Origin: Chroococcidiopsis sp. TS-821
GTDB taxonomy: Bacteria > Cyanobacteriota > Cyanobacteriia > Cyanobacteriales > Chroococcidiopsidaceae
Assembly: GCF_002939305.1 (NCBI RefSeq)
Contig: NZ_MVDI01000002.1
Span: forward strand, 434,001 to 498,000
DNA length: 64,000 bases
Direction: 5' to 3'
How positions within the stretch are numbered: position 1 is the first letter of the stretch; each line of letters begins with the position of its first letter. The translations under genes were made by a program, and so were the position numbers. Shown here piece after piece: positions 44,498-54,777 of the stretch. A model generated the notes under the pieces. The model searched no databases, was not told the DNA's origin, and was given only the letters and a program-made list of their open reading frames with translations.

Positions 44498-45966
44498 AGC
44501 TGAGCCAGGCTAGTACGCACAGACTTCAAATTTACTAAAAATTTAATAATTACACAAGCCAAACTTGACTGCTTAACCTACGAAGTTTTACTTAAGCTAG
44601 CCCGAGCCATTTTCAGTTGTGTTGCTGCCAACTAAGCGCTTGAGCTCAAACTAGCAGTACCGTATGTCATTTGTAATAAATAATAAAAGCCAATAAGTAA
44701 GTTTTTTATAAACAGCACAAGAACTTATTAGTACTTAATTAGTCATCCTTGAAAAACAAAGCTTAAGGGTTCGCCTGTATCAGAAGCACAGCAAAGACAA
44801 ACGAAACAATTTATAGCAGTTGAAGCTATATCTAAAAAGCAATGCATTTATCAGCATTCCATTTTACAACATAAATAATCAACCTTGAAGGCGCAGATAA
44901 TCTTATTGATTACGCCCAATCACAGGTTCAATCGCATTTCGACATTGTAGTAGACGCTTCAATGAACTGCTGTGTTGACGTGCGACAATCTTGCCGCAAT
45001 AACTCTTTATCTACCTCGTTCGCGGAGGCTTCACCACAGTTATTTTCTCGGTAACGCTTGCGCTTTCCACTATCCAACTCACATTGTACAGGTCCAGCAT
45101 CAAGCGCCTATCTCCCTTCACTTGATTATTTACTTGCCAAACCCGGTTTTGAGTTTCAATCGATCGTATGACTCAGTTCGACCAGAAGATACTCCAGGTT
45201 CAGCTAATCTTGCAGTTAGGGACAGAAGGTGGATGTTATTGTTTCACCAGGTTTTGCTGAGTTAGACTACTTTCTGGCAATTTCACGCTCTCCTTAAGGC
45301 TTCAGACCTTCACACTGCTTTGCTTACGATAGTTTTTTTATAGGCAAATAAACAAGATTTAAATAGTTTTTATAAAAAAGCGTAAGCCGCGGAATAATAC
45401 TGAATTCTTAGGATTAAAAAATAAAAGTTAATTCTTGAAAAGAGCGTAACCGTAATGTTAAAAATACGGAAAAGCAGCAGCATTCCTTGCCAAGTTTGCA
45501 TTATGAGACGAGTTTAACTATTTTTACGAGATTTTGATTAGTTTTATAGCTCAGCACATTGATAAATATACGGGCTTCTATATTTCAGTAGAAATATCAT
45601 TCAGTATTACACCAAAAAATAAATAGTAGAAATCCCGCAAATAGTCGCAGATACACCGAATTTATTTTTAATTATTTAAAGTCTAAAATTCGTATTTACA
45701 CTAATGATGAATTGGGACTTGAGTGAATAGGATATACGCATCGATGAAGTTATTCAATTAATCTTCTTCCTGCTTAATAAGCAATCAATAAGATTTCAGA
45801 AAATCTTTAAAAAGATTTTCATTATACTTACTCCTTTCAAATTTTATTTTGATTTAAAAAATATAGTTTGAAAAGGTGCTGGGCAGGCATGAAGTCTAAT
45901 TAAATAATCTCTATTCGATGTAGCTTAGATAGTCTTTTGAATACAAATAGTTTATATAGTATCAAG
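44498..45966. other. 1.47-kb non-coding AT-rich region
   Basis: No protein can be supported across this long gap. A 97-codon frame at 44972-45265 has an unusual composition, no ribosome-binding site and no known motif. The end nearest the beta-helix gene is very AT-rich, with a direct repeat ATAGTTTTTTTATA / ATAGTTTTTATA (about 45330-45373). It may hold a long 5' leader, an old pseudogene or a small RNA. Confidence 0.35.
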
Positions 45967-47703
45967 ATGAATAATAAGTTCAACTGGCAGCAAATCAAAG
46001 CTCTTCTATTTACTAAAAGTTTACTAACAATTTTGTTAGCAGCTCCTAGCGTAGCTTCTGCAAATAGTAATATCTCTGTTCCTGACATTAAGACAACGAA
46101 TTACGCAATTCCAAATGATGCATATTTTGTATCGCCCAATGGAAAAGACACAAACACTGGTAGAACTCCTGATTCGCCATGGTCAGTAGATAAAGCGATC
46201 GCCTCAGCACCAAGTGGTGCAACCATTGTTTTCCGTGGTGGCGTGTATCGAGATGTACAAGCAAATATTAATAAACAACTTACTCTACAAGCTTATCCAA
46301 ATGAAAAGCCTTGGATCAAGGGCAGTGTTATTATTAGTGATTGGATAAAAGAAGGTAATATTTGGCGCAAGGATGGCTGGAACTTTTCTTTTCCCACAAA
46401 AGTAACTCGTTCAGCTATCGATCCTAAACACCCGTTAGCCGGTGAACGGGACATGGTTTTCATCAATAATATTGGACTTAAGCAAGTAGCAAGCAAATCG
46501 CAGGTCGTTCCTGGAACATTTTATGTAGATAGTACCAATAACAGACTCTATATTGGTAACAATCCTGCTGGTAAAATTGTCGAATCTACAGCAAGAGAGT
46601 TCGCTTTTATGATTCTCAACAATGGAGCAGGAACAGTCATAAGAGGACTCGGAATCACGCACTATGCAGATCAAGGAGTTTATATTCGCAGACCAAATGT
46701 TACGTTAGAAAACAATACACTTACGTGGAATGGTCTTCACGGTACTTTGGTAACTCATTCTGATGCAGTATTAAAAGGTAACGTCATCAGTTATAACGGA
46801 CATCAAGGAGTATCTGGTGTCTATGCTCACCGCATGCTTCTAGAAAACAATGTTCTGAGCCACAACAACATTGAAAATTTCAATAAACACTGGGCAGCAG
46901 CAGGAGCTAAAACTATCTGGACTGATGGTGTTGTTTGGCGGGGCAACGTTGTAGAAAATAACAACTCTATCGGACTGTGGTTAGATGAATCTACCACAAA
47001 CTCTACCCTTGTCAATAATGTTGTTCGCAACAATGACGGTAATGGAATTTCGATGGAAATTTCACATCGAGCTATTATTGCCTCAAATGTTATCCATGAC
47101 AACGCACCTGCTGGTATTATTGTACTCAATTCTTCAAGTGCCAGAGTCTATAACAACACTCTTGCACGTAATCATGCAAACCTCTTAATCAAAGAAACAC
47201 CACGCAACAATACAAAATTAGACGAGATTGCACAAGGAATTACCTGGATTACGCGGAATACAATTGTCAAGAATAATATCTTGTGGAACTCCAATGGCAC
47301 GATGTTTCATGCTCCAAGTTGTGAACTAAAAGAGGCATCAACACAAATGATTCCTGTGACTGACTACAACGCTTATTACCGCTCGCTGGCAAATCAACCA
47401 CGAAATGTTTTTGTCTGGGGATTAGGTGGCAATCAATGCTCCAATCCTTTCAGAACCCTTGGTGCCTTTGTGTCAGCCACAGGCTTGGAGTCTAATGGAT
47501 TAGAAATTGTTAGTACTAACGATCCATTTTTCGTAAATGCACAACTTGACGATTTTCGTCTAAAAGTAGGGAGCCCTGCAATTGGGCGCGGAGAGGCGCT
47601 ACCTGCAGATATTGCTGAAGCTATTGGAGCAGTCTCTAATCGACCAGTGGATCTTGGTGCACTACAGTCTCAGGTATCTGCGACTCGCTCAGTAGTTAGG
47701 TAA
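45967..47703 (+). CDS. Secreted right-handed beta-helix protein, copy 1
   Basis: A 578-residue protein from ATG 45967. A signal peptide (about residues 1-31, LLTILLAAPSVASANS) is followed by a DUF1565-type start (AYFVSPNGKDTNTGRTPDSP; ATIVFRGGVYRDV). A parallel beta-helix then runs through about residues 210-400, rich in N-x-V-x-N-N turns (NVTLENNTLTWNGLHG, NSIGLWLDESTTNSTLVNNV). The fold is shared by polysaccharide lyases and epimerases acting outside the cell. Catalytic residues cannot be assigned. Roughly two thirds of residues match copies 2 and 3 by eye. Confidence 0.78.
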   Translation: MNNKFNWQQIKALLFTKSLLTILLAAPSVASANSNISVPDIKTTNYAIPNDAYFVSPNGKDTNTGRTPDSPWSVDKAIASAPSGATIVFRGGVYRDVQANINKQLTLQAYPNEKPWIKGSVIISDWIKEGNIWRKDGWNFSFPTKVTRSAIDPKHPLAGERDMVFINNIGLKQVASKSQVVPGTFYVDSTNNRLYIGNNPAGKIVESTAREFAFMILNNGAGTVIRGLGITHYADQGVYIRRPNVTLENNTLTWNGLHGTLVTHSDAVLKGNVISYNGHQGVSGVYAHRMLLENNVLSHNNIENFNKHWAAAGAKTIWTDGVVWRGNVVENNNSIGLWLDESTTNSTLVNNVVRNNDGNGISMEISHRAIIASNVIHDNAPAGIIVLNSSSARVYNNTLARNHANLLIKETPRNNTKLDEIAQGITWITRNTIVKNNILWNSNGTMFHAPSCELKEASTQMIPVTDYNAYYRSLANQPRNVFVWGLGGNQCSNPFRTLGAFVSATGLESNGLEIVSTNDPFFVNAQLDDFRLKVGSPAIGRGEALPADIAEAIGAVSNRPVDLGALQSQVSATRSVVR

Positions 47704-48661
47704 TTAGACTAGGTTAATTGATTGACCACCTATACAGAATAACAATACAGAACACTCAGATTCATCGCAGGCGACTAATCGCTTGCGATATTCGTGATTA
47801 ACGAAATAATTATAAACTTGCTACAACTTTCTCAAGAGGATTTGCGTGACTTTTACCTACTTAGTAAGTAAAGAACATTAGATTCTCATAAAATTTAAGT
47901 TCTCAACTCAAGTAAAAATTTCTTTTTGTATTTTTTTTGACTATTGCAATTATACTGGTCAACATTTTTCTTATGTCTTTATGAGGAAAATTAAGCAATT
48001 ATTAAACATATCAAATAGAAGCAATTTCAGTATTTTTACTTAAATTTATTTTATTTTATTCTTAATTTTACCTATAAATTTTCAGTAATATTACGCTTGA
48101 ACCTGCACCTTAAAGAAGCGTAATCTTTTTTCTCGTTAGTTCGATGTGTAATTCTGTTATATCTCAAAATTTTGAAGTGTCATTTTGGAAGGAGGAAAAG
48201 CTACTATTTACTGCTTACATCTTGAAGCGCTGAGCAAACTAGCACTGCAAGTCACATTGGAACATACGGCAAAATCTTGCATGGATAGAAAGTTTTTTGA
48301 GGGCGTAAGTCTCTGAACCAATACCAGCAATCTGCAATGCTGGGTAACATTGCCAAAAACCTCATTCTAGTTTGTATCTTTATACTTGGCAGCTATTGAA
48401 CTAACGAACACATAACTTTTCGCACCTTTAGAAAAGAGCAAATCAAAATCACTCCCCAAAAAGCTCTAGCTATAGCTCTTTGTAAGGGTGTTGCAAACTT
48501 AAACTGTCATGTTCGTGCAGCAATAGCTAAGGATTTTTTGCTGGTGTAGCTTCATCATATCTCTTCTCTTCATTAAAATCACCAGCAATTTAGAAAAGCA
48601 AAACCAACAATTCACGCACCACTTAGAACACTGACAACACCTGACGATATGGAGAATAAAA
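47704..48661. other. 958-bp intergenic region between beta-helix copies 1 and 2
   Basis: A long AT-rich spacer with no supported gene. It holds a strong terminator-like hairpin at 48090-48131 and several poly-T runs. The last bases (ACACCTGACGATATGGAGAA) resemble the leader of copy 3 (TACCTGACACTATGGAGAGC), showing that the duplication included at least the ribosome-binding site. Confidence 0.4.
48090..48131 (+). terminator. Intrinsic terminator-like hairpin downstream of beta-helix copy 1
   Basis: ATTACGCTT (48090-48098) pairs perfectly with AAGCGTAAT (48116-48124), with a 17-base loop, followed by CTTTTTT. It lies 387 bp past the stop, far for a normal terminator, so it may end a long 3' UTR or a separate small RNA. 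Confidence 0.55.
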
Positions 48662-50362
48662 ATGCATAGTCCATACAACAAATATTTTACTTGGCTGTTG
48701 CTAGCTAAACTTTCTTTGGGATTTCTAGTTTCAATTCCATTAACACCATCTCAGATAGCAATAGCCGCTACACTCAGCATCAAAAGGACAAATTATGGTA
48801 TTCCCAATGGGGCGTTTTTTGTGTCACCTACTGGTAAGGCCGGAAATACAGGAAGGTCAGCAAATTCGCCGTGGCCAGTTGCCAAAGCACTTTCAGCAGC
48901 ACCAAATGGTGCAACGATTGTCTTCCGTGGCGGCACGTATCGCAATTTAAGACTGCCATTAAACAAGCGCCTGACACTGCAAGCTTACCCGAACGAGCAA
49001 CCCTGGCTCAAAGGCAGCATCGTCGTCGAGGGTTGGGTGCGAGAAGGCAACATCTGGCGCAAAGACGGTTGGAATCACTCGTTTCCACCCAATCAACAAC
49101 CGCGAGCAATTGACCCAAAGTTTCCGATGGCCGGTCATCGCGACATGGTTTACATCAATGGCGTTGCCCTCAAGCAAGTAGGTAGCAAAGCCCGAGTTGC
49201 GCCTGGAACGTTCTATGTAGATGCACGCAACAAGAAACTGTACATCGGCAGCAACCCCAGTGGCAAAACGGTGGAAGCAACGACACAAGAAGAAGGAATT
49301 GTCGTTTGGAATAGCGCGAGCGCAGGTTCAGTCATTCGCGGGCTAGGGTTAGCACATTATGCCAATGAAGGCATCAAGATTGGCGCGGCGAATGTCACTG
49401 TGGAAAACAATACCTTGGCGTGGAATGGTCTCAATGGCATATCTGTGATGTCTGGTGGCGCGAAGCTACAAGGCAACGTCATCAGCTACAACGGTCGCAT
49501 GGGCGTGAGTGGCATCCGCGCACATCGCTTATTGCTAGCAAATAACACAATTAGTCACAACAACACAGAAAACTTCTCGCAATCGTGGAGTGCGGGTGGA
49601 GCAAAAATAATTTGGACTGATGGGGCAGTGATGCGCGGCAACACCGTTCACAATAACAGGTCAATTGGTCTGTGGATTGATGAATCCTCCACCAACTCGA
49701 CGGTTGTGAACAACACGGTGCGCAACAACAGCAGCAATGGTATTTCGATGGAGATATCGCACAAAGCAATCATTGCGTCCAATGTGGTGACAGGCAACGC
49801 GCCCGCAGGCATTATCATCCTCAACTCCTCGAGCGCGCGCATCTACAACAACACGCTTGCCCGCAACCAAGCTAATCTTTTAGTTCAAGATACTTCACGT
49901 AGAAACACTAAAGGTCATGAAATCGCCAAAGGAATAACTTGGATTACGCGCAACACCGTTGTCAAAAATAACATCTTTTGGAACTCAACTGGTACGATGT
50001 TTCATGCTCCTGGTTGTGCAGTTAAACAAGCATCAAGGTTGATGGTTCCAACAACAAATAACAATGCTTACTATCGAACGAATGCTAACCGACCAGCAAA
50101 TCTGGTGTGGGGACTAAATGGCAGTCAATGTTCGCGACCATTTACCTCGCTAGCCAGCTTCCGCTCAGCAACAGGATTAGAAGCAAATAGTTTAGATATA
50201 GTCAATTCCAGCGACCCATTTTTTGTCAATGCCGCAGCCAATGACTTTCGACTCAAATCAGGAAGTCCAGCCCTGGGGCGCGGCGAGCCACTGCCTGCAG
50301 ATATCGCCAGTGCGATTGGTGTTGCTGCGGGGAGAAGGGTTAACCTTGGTGCGTTGCGATAA
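48662..50362 (+). CDS. Secreted right-handed beta-helix protein, copy 2
   Basis: A 566-residue protein with a signal peptide (about 1-36), the DUF1565-like start FFVSPTGKAGNTGRSANSPW and beta-helix repeats (AANVTVENNTLAWNGLNGIS, SIGLWIDESSTNSTVVNNTV, SSARIYNNTLARNQANL). Its C-terminus (FRLKSGSPALGRGEPLPADI) is typical of the family. GGAG at 48651-48654 supports the start. The central 1 kb is nearly identical to copy 3. It probably acts on or binds the extracellular polysaccharide. Confidence 0.78.
   Translation: MHSPYNKYFTWLLLAKLSLGFLVSIPLTPSQIAIAATLSIKRTNYGIPNGAFFVSPTGKAGNTGRSANSPWPVAKALSAAPNGATIVFRGGTYRNLRLPLNKRLTLQAYPNEQPWLKGSIVVEGWVREGNIWRKDGWNHSFPPNQQPRAIDPKFPMAGHRDMVYINGVALKQVGSKARVAPGTFYVDARNKKLYIGSNPSGKTVEATTQEEGIVVWNSASAGSVIRGLGLAHYANEGIKIGAANVTVENNTLAWNGLNGISVMSGGAKLQGNVISYNGRMGVSGIRAHRLLLANNTISHNNTENFSQSWSAGGAKIIWTDGAVMRGNTVHNNRSIGLWIDESSTNSTVVNNTVRNNSSNGISMEISHKAIIASNVVTGNAPAGIIILNSSSARIYNNTLARNQANLLVQDTSRRNTKGHEIAKGITWITRNTVVKNNIFWNSTGTMFHAPGCAVKQASRLMVPTTNNNAYYRTNANRPANLVWGLNGSQCSRPFTSLASFRSATGLEANSLDIVNSSDPFFVNAAANDFRLKSGSPALGRGEPLPADIASAIGVAAGRRVNLGALR
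48845..49890 (+). repeat. 1,046-bp near-identical repeat, copy A
   Basis: This stretch matches 51377-52422 at a constant offset of 2,532 bp with about a dozen mismatches counted by eye, some 99% identity. Eight of these lie within 20 bp at 49528-49547, while both flanks are clearly divergent. It is internal to beta-helix copy 2. Confidence 0.88.
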
Positions 50363-51190
50363 CGAGTATTCTCAAAAACTAATATTTTTGAGACTTATAG
50401 GCGATCGCATGTGAGGAGCTACAATTTTTACTTCTGCACTCAGTAGTTATTTTTTTACTTAATGAGGAGCGATCGCCTTTATTTTCGTCTGAGTTATTCA
50501 CATTAGTGAATTGAGAATAGTCATAAACTAAATTTACTTTTACCAACTGTTCGAGTAAATCTTATGCAATAAAACTGTTGCATCTCAATCGCATAACATT
50601 TCCATTTATTCTGTAACATACAGCATATTTTTTGAGGCAGCAATTCAATTTTAAGAGATTTTTTAAAGCTCGCAAAAGCATAACTTTCATATATTCAACT
50701 TTTCAAAAAAATCCACTTGAATTTTGACACAAAAAAGTGTATTCTTTTTCCGACTATATCTTTTTGTAAAGCGATGCTTTACCATCAATCCTGTTGTTAG
50801 GTGAGGAGGTTGTTTTTCAACGTGCAAGCTTTCAAACATAAGCCATTTGCCGTTTGGAGGTTTAAGTTCAAACTAAAACATAAAGTTATTATTTCTAAAA
50901 ATTTTATGAGAATCGTCATCTCTAAAAAGTGCCTTGGCTAAGGTAACAATTTGCAAATAATACTGAAAAATCTTTCTACACTTTAGCATTCTGTGCAATG
51001 GCTATTAGTTATAGAAAGTAAGTATTTTTATGCCTAAATCAAAAGTAGATTGTGAATATTCTGGTAAGCTCCAATCACGTTTTGATTAGTCATCACAACC
51101 AACATAAGAGCAATTTTCAGCAAAGAAACTGACTTAACACAAAGGTTAAGAACAACAGCCATTTTTTACTACCTGACACTATGGAGAGCA
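50363..51190. other. 828-bp intergenic region between beta-helix copies 2 and 3
   Basis: No gene supported. Directly after the stop, CTCAAAAA (50371-50378) pairs with TTTTTGAG (50385-50392), a modest terminator. A second hairpin GTAAAGC-GAT-GCTTTAC lies at 50766-50782 after a T-run. A purine-rich GGTGAGGAGGTTG at about 50801 resembles a ribosome-binding site but no ORF follows it. Confidence 0.4.
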
Positions 51191-52897
51191 ATGATGAGCA
51201 ATCAAAGTAATAAACACAAGCACACTTCTTTTGTATTCCTAGTAAACCTAGTGACAGTATCATTAGCTATAGCTTCAGTACCGCGTATAGCAACATCTGC
51301 TACGCTGAATATTAAAAGCACTAGCTACTCCATTCCTAGTGGATCTTTCTTTGTATCACCTACAGGCAGTGAGAGTAATACAGGAAGGTCAGCAAATTCG
51401 CCGTGGCCAGTTGCCAAAGCACTTTCAGCAGCACCAAATGGTGCAACGATTGTCTTCCGTGGCGGCACGTATCGCAATTTAAGACTGCCATTAAACAAGC
51501 GCCTGACACTGCAAGCTTACCCGAACGAGCAACCCTGGCTCAAAGGCAGCATCGTCGTCGAGGGTTGGGTGCAAGAAGGCAACATCTGGCGCAAAGACGG
51601 TTGGAATCACTCGTTTCCACCCAATCAACAACCGCGAGCAATTGACCCAAAGTTTCCGATGGCCGGTCATCGCGACATGGTTTACATCAATGGCGTTGCC
51701 CTCAAGCAAGTAGGTAGCAAAGCCCGAGTTGCGCCTGGAACGTTCTATGTAGATGCACGCAACAAGAAACTGTACATCGGCAGCAACCCCAGTGGCAAAA
51801 CGGTGGAAGCAACGACACAAGAAGAAGGAATTGTCGTTTGGAATAGCGCGAGCGCAGGTTCAGTCATTCGCGGGCTAGGGTTAGCACATTATGCCAATGA
51901 AGGCATCAAGATTGGCGCGGCGAATGTCACTGTGGAAAACAATACCTTGGCGTGGAATGGTCTCAATGGCATATCTGTGATGTCTGGTGGCGCGAAGCTA
52001 CAAGGCAACGTCATCAGCTACAACGGTCGCATGGGCGTGAGTGGCATCCGCGCACATCGGTTGTTATTGGAGAACAACACAATTAGTCACAACAACACAG
52101 AAAACTTCTCGCAATCGTGGAGTGCGGGTGGAGCAAAAGTAATTTGGACTGATGGGGCAGTGATGCGCGGCAACACCGTTCACAATAACAGATCGATTGG
52201 TCTGTGGATTGATGAATCCTCCACCAACTCGACGGTTGTGAACAACACGGTGCGCAACAACAGCAGCAATGGTATTTCGATGGAGATATCGCACAAAGCA
52301 ATCATTGCGTCCAATGTGGTGACAGGCAACGCGCCCGCAGGCATTATCATCCTCAACTCCTCGAGCGCGCGCATCTACAACAACACGCTTGCCCGCAACC
52401 AAGCTAATCTTTTAGTTCAAGAAACCTCGCGCAATAATACAAAATCGAACGAAATCGCCAAAGGAATAACTTGGATTACGCGCAACACCGTTGTCAAAAA
52501 TAACATCTTTTGGAACTCAACTGGTACGATGTTTTTTGCTCCTGGCTGTGCAGTTAAAGAACCATCAAATTTAATGGTTCCAATAACAAACAATAATGCG
52601 CACTACCGTACTTCTGCTAGCCGACCTATTAATTTCATTTGGGGACTCAATGGCAATCAATGCTCTCAAAGTTTTAGTTCCTTGGCAAGCTTCCGTTCAG
52701 CAACAGGATTAGAAGCAAACAGTCTTGATATTGTTAGTACGAGCGATCCCTTTTTTGTCAATGCTGCAGCCGATGACTTTCGACTGAAATCAGGAAGTCC
52801 AGCCCTGGGGCGCGGCGAGCCACTGCCTGCAGATATCGCCAGTGCGATTGGTGTTGCTGCTGGTAGCCCAGTTAACTTAGGAGCGCTCAGATTCTAG
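51191..52897 (+). CDS. Secreted right-handed beta-helix protein, copy 3
   Basis: A 568-residue protein starting MMSNQSNKHKHTSFVF with a signal peptide to about residue 36. Domain order is the same as copy 2: FFVSPTGSESNTGRSANSPW, then the beta-helix (about 200-400) and GSPALGRGEPLPADIASAIG. The N-terminus and the region after residue about 410 differ from copy 2, while the centre is almost the same. GGAG at 51183-51186 precedes tandem ATGs at 51191 and 51194. Confidence 0.78.
   Translation: MMSNQSNKHKHTSFVFLVNLVTVSLAIASVPRIATSATLNIKSTSYSIPSGSFFVSPTGSESNTGRSANSPWPVAKALSAAPNGATIVFRGGTYRNLRLPLNKRLTLQAYPNEQPWLKGSIVVEGWVQEGNIWRKDGWNHSFPPNQQPRAIDPKFPMAGHRDMVYINGVALKQVGSKARVAPGTFYVDARNKKLYIGSNPSGKTVEATTQEEGIVVWNSASAGSVIRGLGLAHYANEGIKIGAANVTVENNTLAWNGLNGISVMSGGAKLQGNVISYNGRMGVSGIRAHRLLLENNTISHNNTENFSQSWSAGGAKVIWTDGAVMRGNTVHNNRSIGLWIDESSTNSTVVNNTVRNNSSNGISMEISHKAIIASNVVTGNAPAGIIILNSSSARIYNNTLARNQANLLVQETSRNNTKSNEIAKGITWITRNTVVKNNIFWNSTGTMFFAPGCAVKEPSNLMVPITNNNAHYRTSASRPINFIWGLNGNQCSQSFSSLASFRSATGLEANSLDIVSTSDPFFVNAAADDFRLKSGSPALGRGEPLPADIASAIGVAAGSPVNLGALRF
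51377..52422 (+). repeat. 1,046-bp near-identical repeat, copy B
   Basis: Partner of 48845-49890. The single amino-acid changes inside it are R to Q (base 51573), A to E in the mismatch patch near 52060-52079 and I to V near 52139; the other differences are silent. This pattern suggests recent copying with purifying selection. Confidence 0.88.
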
Positions 52898-52998
52898 TAT
52901 TAGAATATAATCGCGAGATGTCTGACGATCGCAGTCTAGGAGCAATAGGCTTGCAGCTAATTCTTTACGCGTGAAAATTTGTCGTTGAGGGAGTGTGA

Positions 52999-53496
52999 GT
53001 GGAAGCTGAATATCAAAACTTTTTGATTCGCGATTGGCAACCAAGCGATCGCACTCCTGTTACTCAAATTATTCGCTCGGTCCTTGCTGAATATCATCTT
53101 GATTTTGAGCCTCGTGGCGCAGATTGCGATGTTGTCGATGTTGAAAACTATTATCTTGCAACTGGCGGCGAGTTTTGGGTAATTCAACAAGACAATCAAT
53201 TAGTTGGTACGGGCGGATACTACCCTGTGAAGCGTGGTGAAAAAGCAGTAGAAATTCGCAAAATGTATTTGTTGCCTCACGTGCGAGGCTTAGGATTAGG
53301 TAAGTACTTGTTGCAACAGTTAGAGAAAGCGATCGCGGCACGTGGTTTTAAACAGATCTGGGTTGAAACGGCAAGCGTTTTAACTACAGCGGTCAAGCTC
53401 TATGAAAGTTACGGTTACCAACCTGCTAGCGGAGTAGAAACTCCACGCTGCGATCGCATTTATGTCAAACAGTTGCTTAGAAACCCTAACGACTAG
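52999..53496 (+). CDS. GNAT-family N-acetyltransferase
   Basis: A 165-residue protein starting at GTG 52999, with GAGGGAG at 52987-52993. The acetyl-CoA-binding loop is [17 protein letters not shown] (Q/R-x-x-G-x-G/A pattern), with [19 protein letters not shown] as the later GNAT motif. The acceptor is unknown. Its stop shares the four bases CTAG (53493-53496) with the convergent ndhJ stop. Confidence 0.82.
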   Translation: MEAEYQNFLIRDWQPSDRTPVTQIIRSVLAEYHLDFEPRGADCDVVDVENYYLATGGEFWVIQQDNQLVGTGGYYPVKRGEKAVEIRKMYLLPHVRGLGLGKYLLQQLEKAIAARGFKQIWVETASVLTTAVKLYESYGYQPASGVETPRCDRIYVKQLLRNPND

Positions 53497-54029
53497 TAAG
53501 CATCCTGCAGTTCGTAGAATTCGGGTGAAATATAGTCTTTTCTTAACGGCCAACCTACCCAGTCTTCTGGCATGAGGATACGCTTTAAATTTGGATGTCC
53601 TTCGTAAACGATCCCGAACATATCGTAAGACTCCCGCTCTTGCCAGTCAGCAGTTTTCCATATCCAGTACACCGACGGTACTTTCGGATTTTCTCTTGGT
53701 AAGAAGACTTTCAGCCGTACTTCTTCGGGGCGGTCAGCATTGTCACTCACCTTAATTAAGTGATAAACACTCACCAAATCTTGTCCAGGTCCCAAATCAT
53801 AGGCGCACTGGCACTGCAAATAATTAAACCCGTAAGCATACAATGCCGTAGCAATTGGTAAAAGATAATCGCTTTCTACCTTAATAATTTCTACGCCTAA
53901 ATGATCGGGCTCCATCACTTCATGCTCGAAGCCGTTGTCAGTCAACCATCGTGAAATCTTACCCGCTTCGACTATTTGCGATGCTTCACTGCTTTCAACT
54001 GCCTCTGGTTTTTCGGGTTCTTCAGCCAC
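53493..54029 (-). CDS. ndhJ: NAD(P)H-quinone oxidoreductase subunit J
   Basis: A 178-residue homologue of the complex I 30-kDa subunit ([20 protein letters not shown], then [20 protein letters not shown] and [17 protein letters not shown]). It is a peripheral-arm subunit of the thylakoid NDH-1 complex that accepts electrons from ferredoxin. The start overlaps ndhK by 8 bp. An acidic N-terminal extension (about 1-20) is normal in cyanobacteria. Confidence 0.95.
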   Translation of the reverse strand: MAEEPEKPEAVESSEASQIVEAGKISRWLTDNGFEHEVMEPDHLGVEIIKVESDYLLPIATALYAYGFNYLQCQCAYDLGPGQDLVSVYHLIKVSDNADRPEEVRLKVFLPRENPKVPSVYWIWKTADWQERESYDMFGIVYEGHPNLKRILMPEDWVGWPLRKDYISPEFYELQDAY

Positions 54030-54777
54030 GGTTTGCTTCCTCCTTTTCTACTGCTTGAAGTGCAGGTGGTACAGGCATTCCTATCGCTTCAGTTAATTCT
54101 TTCGGTGCTGCGGTGCGAGTCTCTGAAAGTAAGTACTTACCTGTAAGCACTGGGGCGACACTCTTCATGCTATGCGTTGTACTGTAGTAGCGATGCGTTT
54201 GCTTGACTTGACCCCGCTCTTGAATTGATTCGTTGGCGATTTTTTTACGTAACTTAATAATTGCGTCCATAATTGCCTCTGGACGAGGTGGACAACCAGG
54301 AAGATAAACGTCTACAGGAATTAGTTTATCAACGCCCCGCACTGCCGTTGGCGAATCAACACTAAACATACCTCCTGTAATCGTACAAGCACCCATCGCG
54401 ATTACATACTTCGGATCGGGCATCTGCTCGTAAAGACGAACAAGCTGAGGTGCCATTTTCATCGTGATCGTTCCCGCGGTGATAATCAAGTCGGCTTGTC
54501 GCGGACTCGAACGAGGAACTAAGCCAAAACGGTCAAAATCAAATCTTGAGCCGATGAGTGCCGCAAACTCAATAAAGCAGCAAGCAGTACCAAACAATAA
54601 TGGATATAAGCTCGATAGCTTTGCCCAGTTGTAGAGGTCATCAACTGTTGTCAGAATAACGTTTTCTGACAGATCTTGTGTCACTGTAGGGCGCTCGATC
54701 GGATTGAGGATCTTCTCTTTTCGTGGATCCCATCCATCATTTGCTTGGTTCGTGATATTAGTTGGATTCATGACCAT
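54022..54777 (-). CDS. ndhK: NAD(P)H-quinone oxidoreductase subunit K
   Basis: A 251-residue PSST/NuoB homologue that carries the N2 [4Fe-4S] cluster. Ligands are the adjacent Cys66-Cys67 ([11 protein letters not shown]) plus the cysteines in [10 protein letters not shown] and [11 protein letters not shown]. Translation can begin at ATG 54777, 7 bases after GGAG, or at ATG 54771 in an ATGA overlap with the ndhC stop. It is the middle gene of ndhC-ndhK-ndhJ. Confidence 0.95.
   Translation of the reverse strand: MVMNPTNITNQANDGWDPRKEKILNPIERPTVTQDLSENVILTTVDDLYNWAKLSSLYPLLFGTACCFIEFAALIGSRFDFDRFGLVPRSSPRQADLIITAGTITMKMAPQLVRLYEQMPDPKYVIAMGACTITGGMFSVDSPTAVRGVDKLIPVDVYLPGCPPRPEAIMDAIIKLRKKIANESIQERGQVKQTHRYYSTTHSMKSVAPVLTGKYLLSETRTAAPKELTEAIGMPVPPALQAVEKEEANRG

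Noticed and set aside
44972-45265. 97-codon frame in the 1.5-kb gap
   Set aside because: Composition is unlike the neighbouring genes, with no ribosome-binding site and no motif. Considered a chance frame or old fossil.
49551-49870. Minus-strand frames inside the beta-helix genes
   Set aside because: They are antisense shadows of repetitive Asn/Thr-rich coding sequence, duplicated along with the genes, and have no start signals.
50724-50760. TTGACA followed by TATATC upstream of beta-helix copy 3
   Set aside because: Spacing of 25 bp is too long for a sigma-70 promoter, and the gene start is over 400 bp away.
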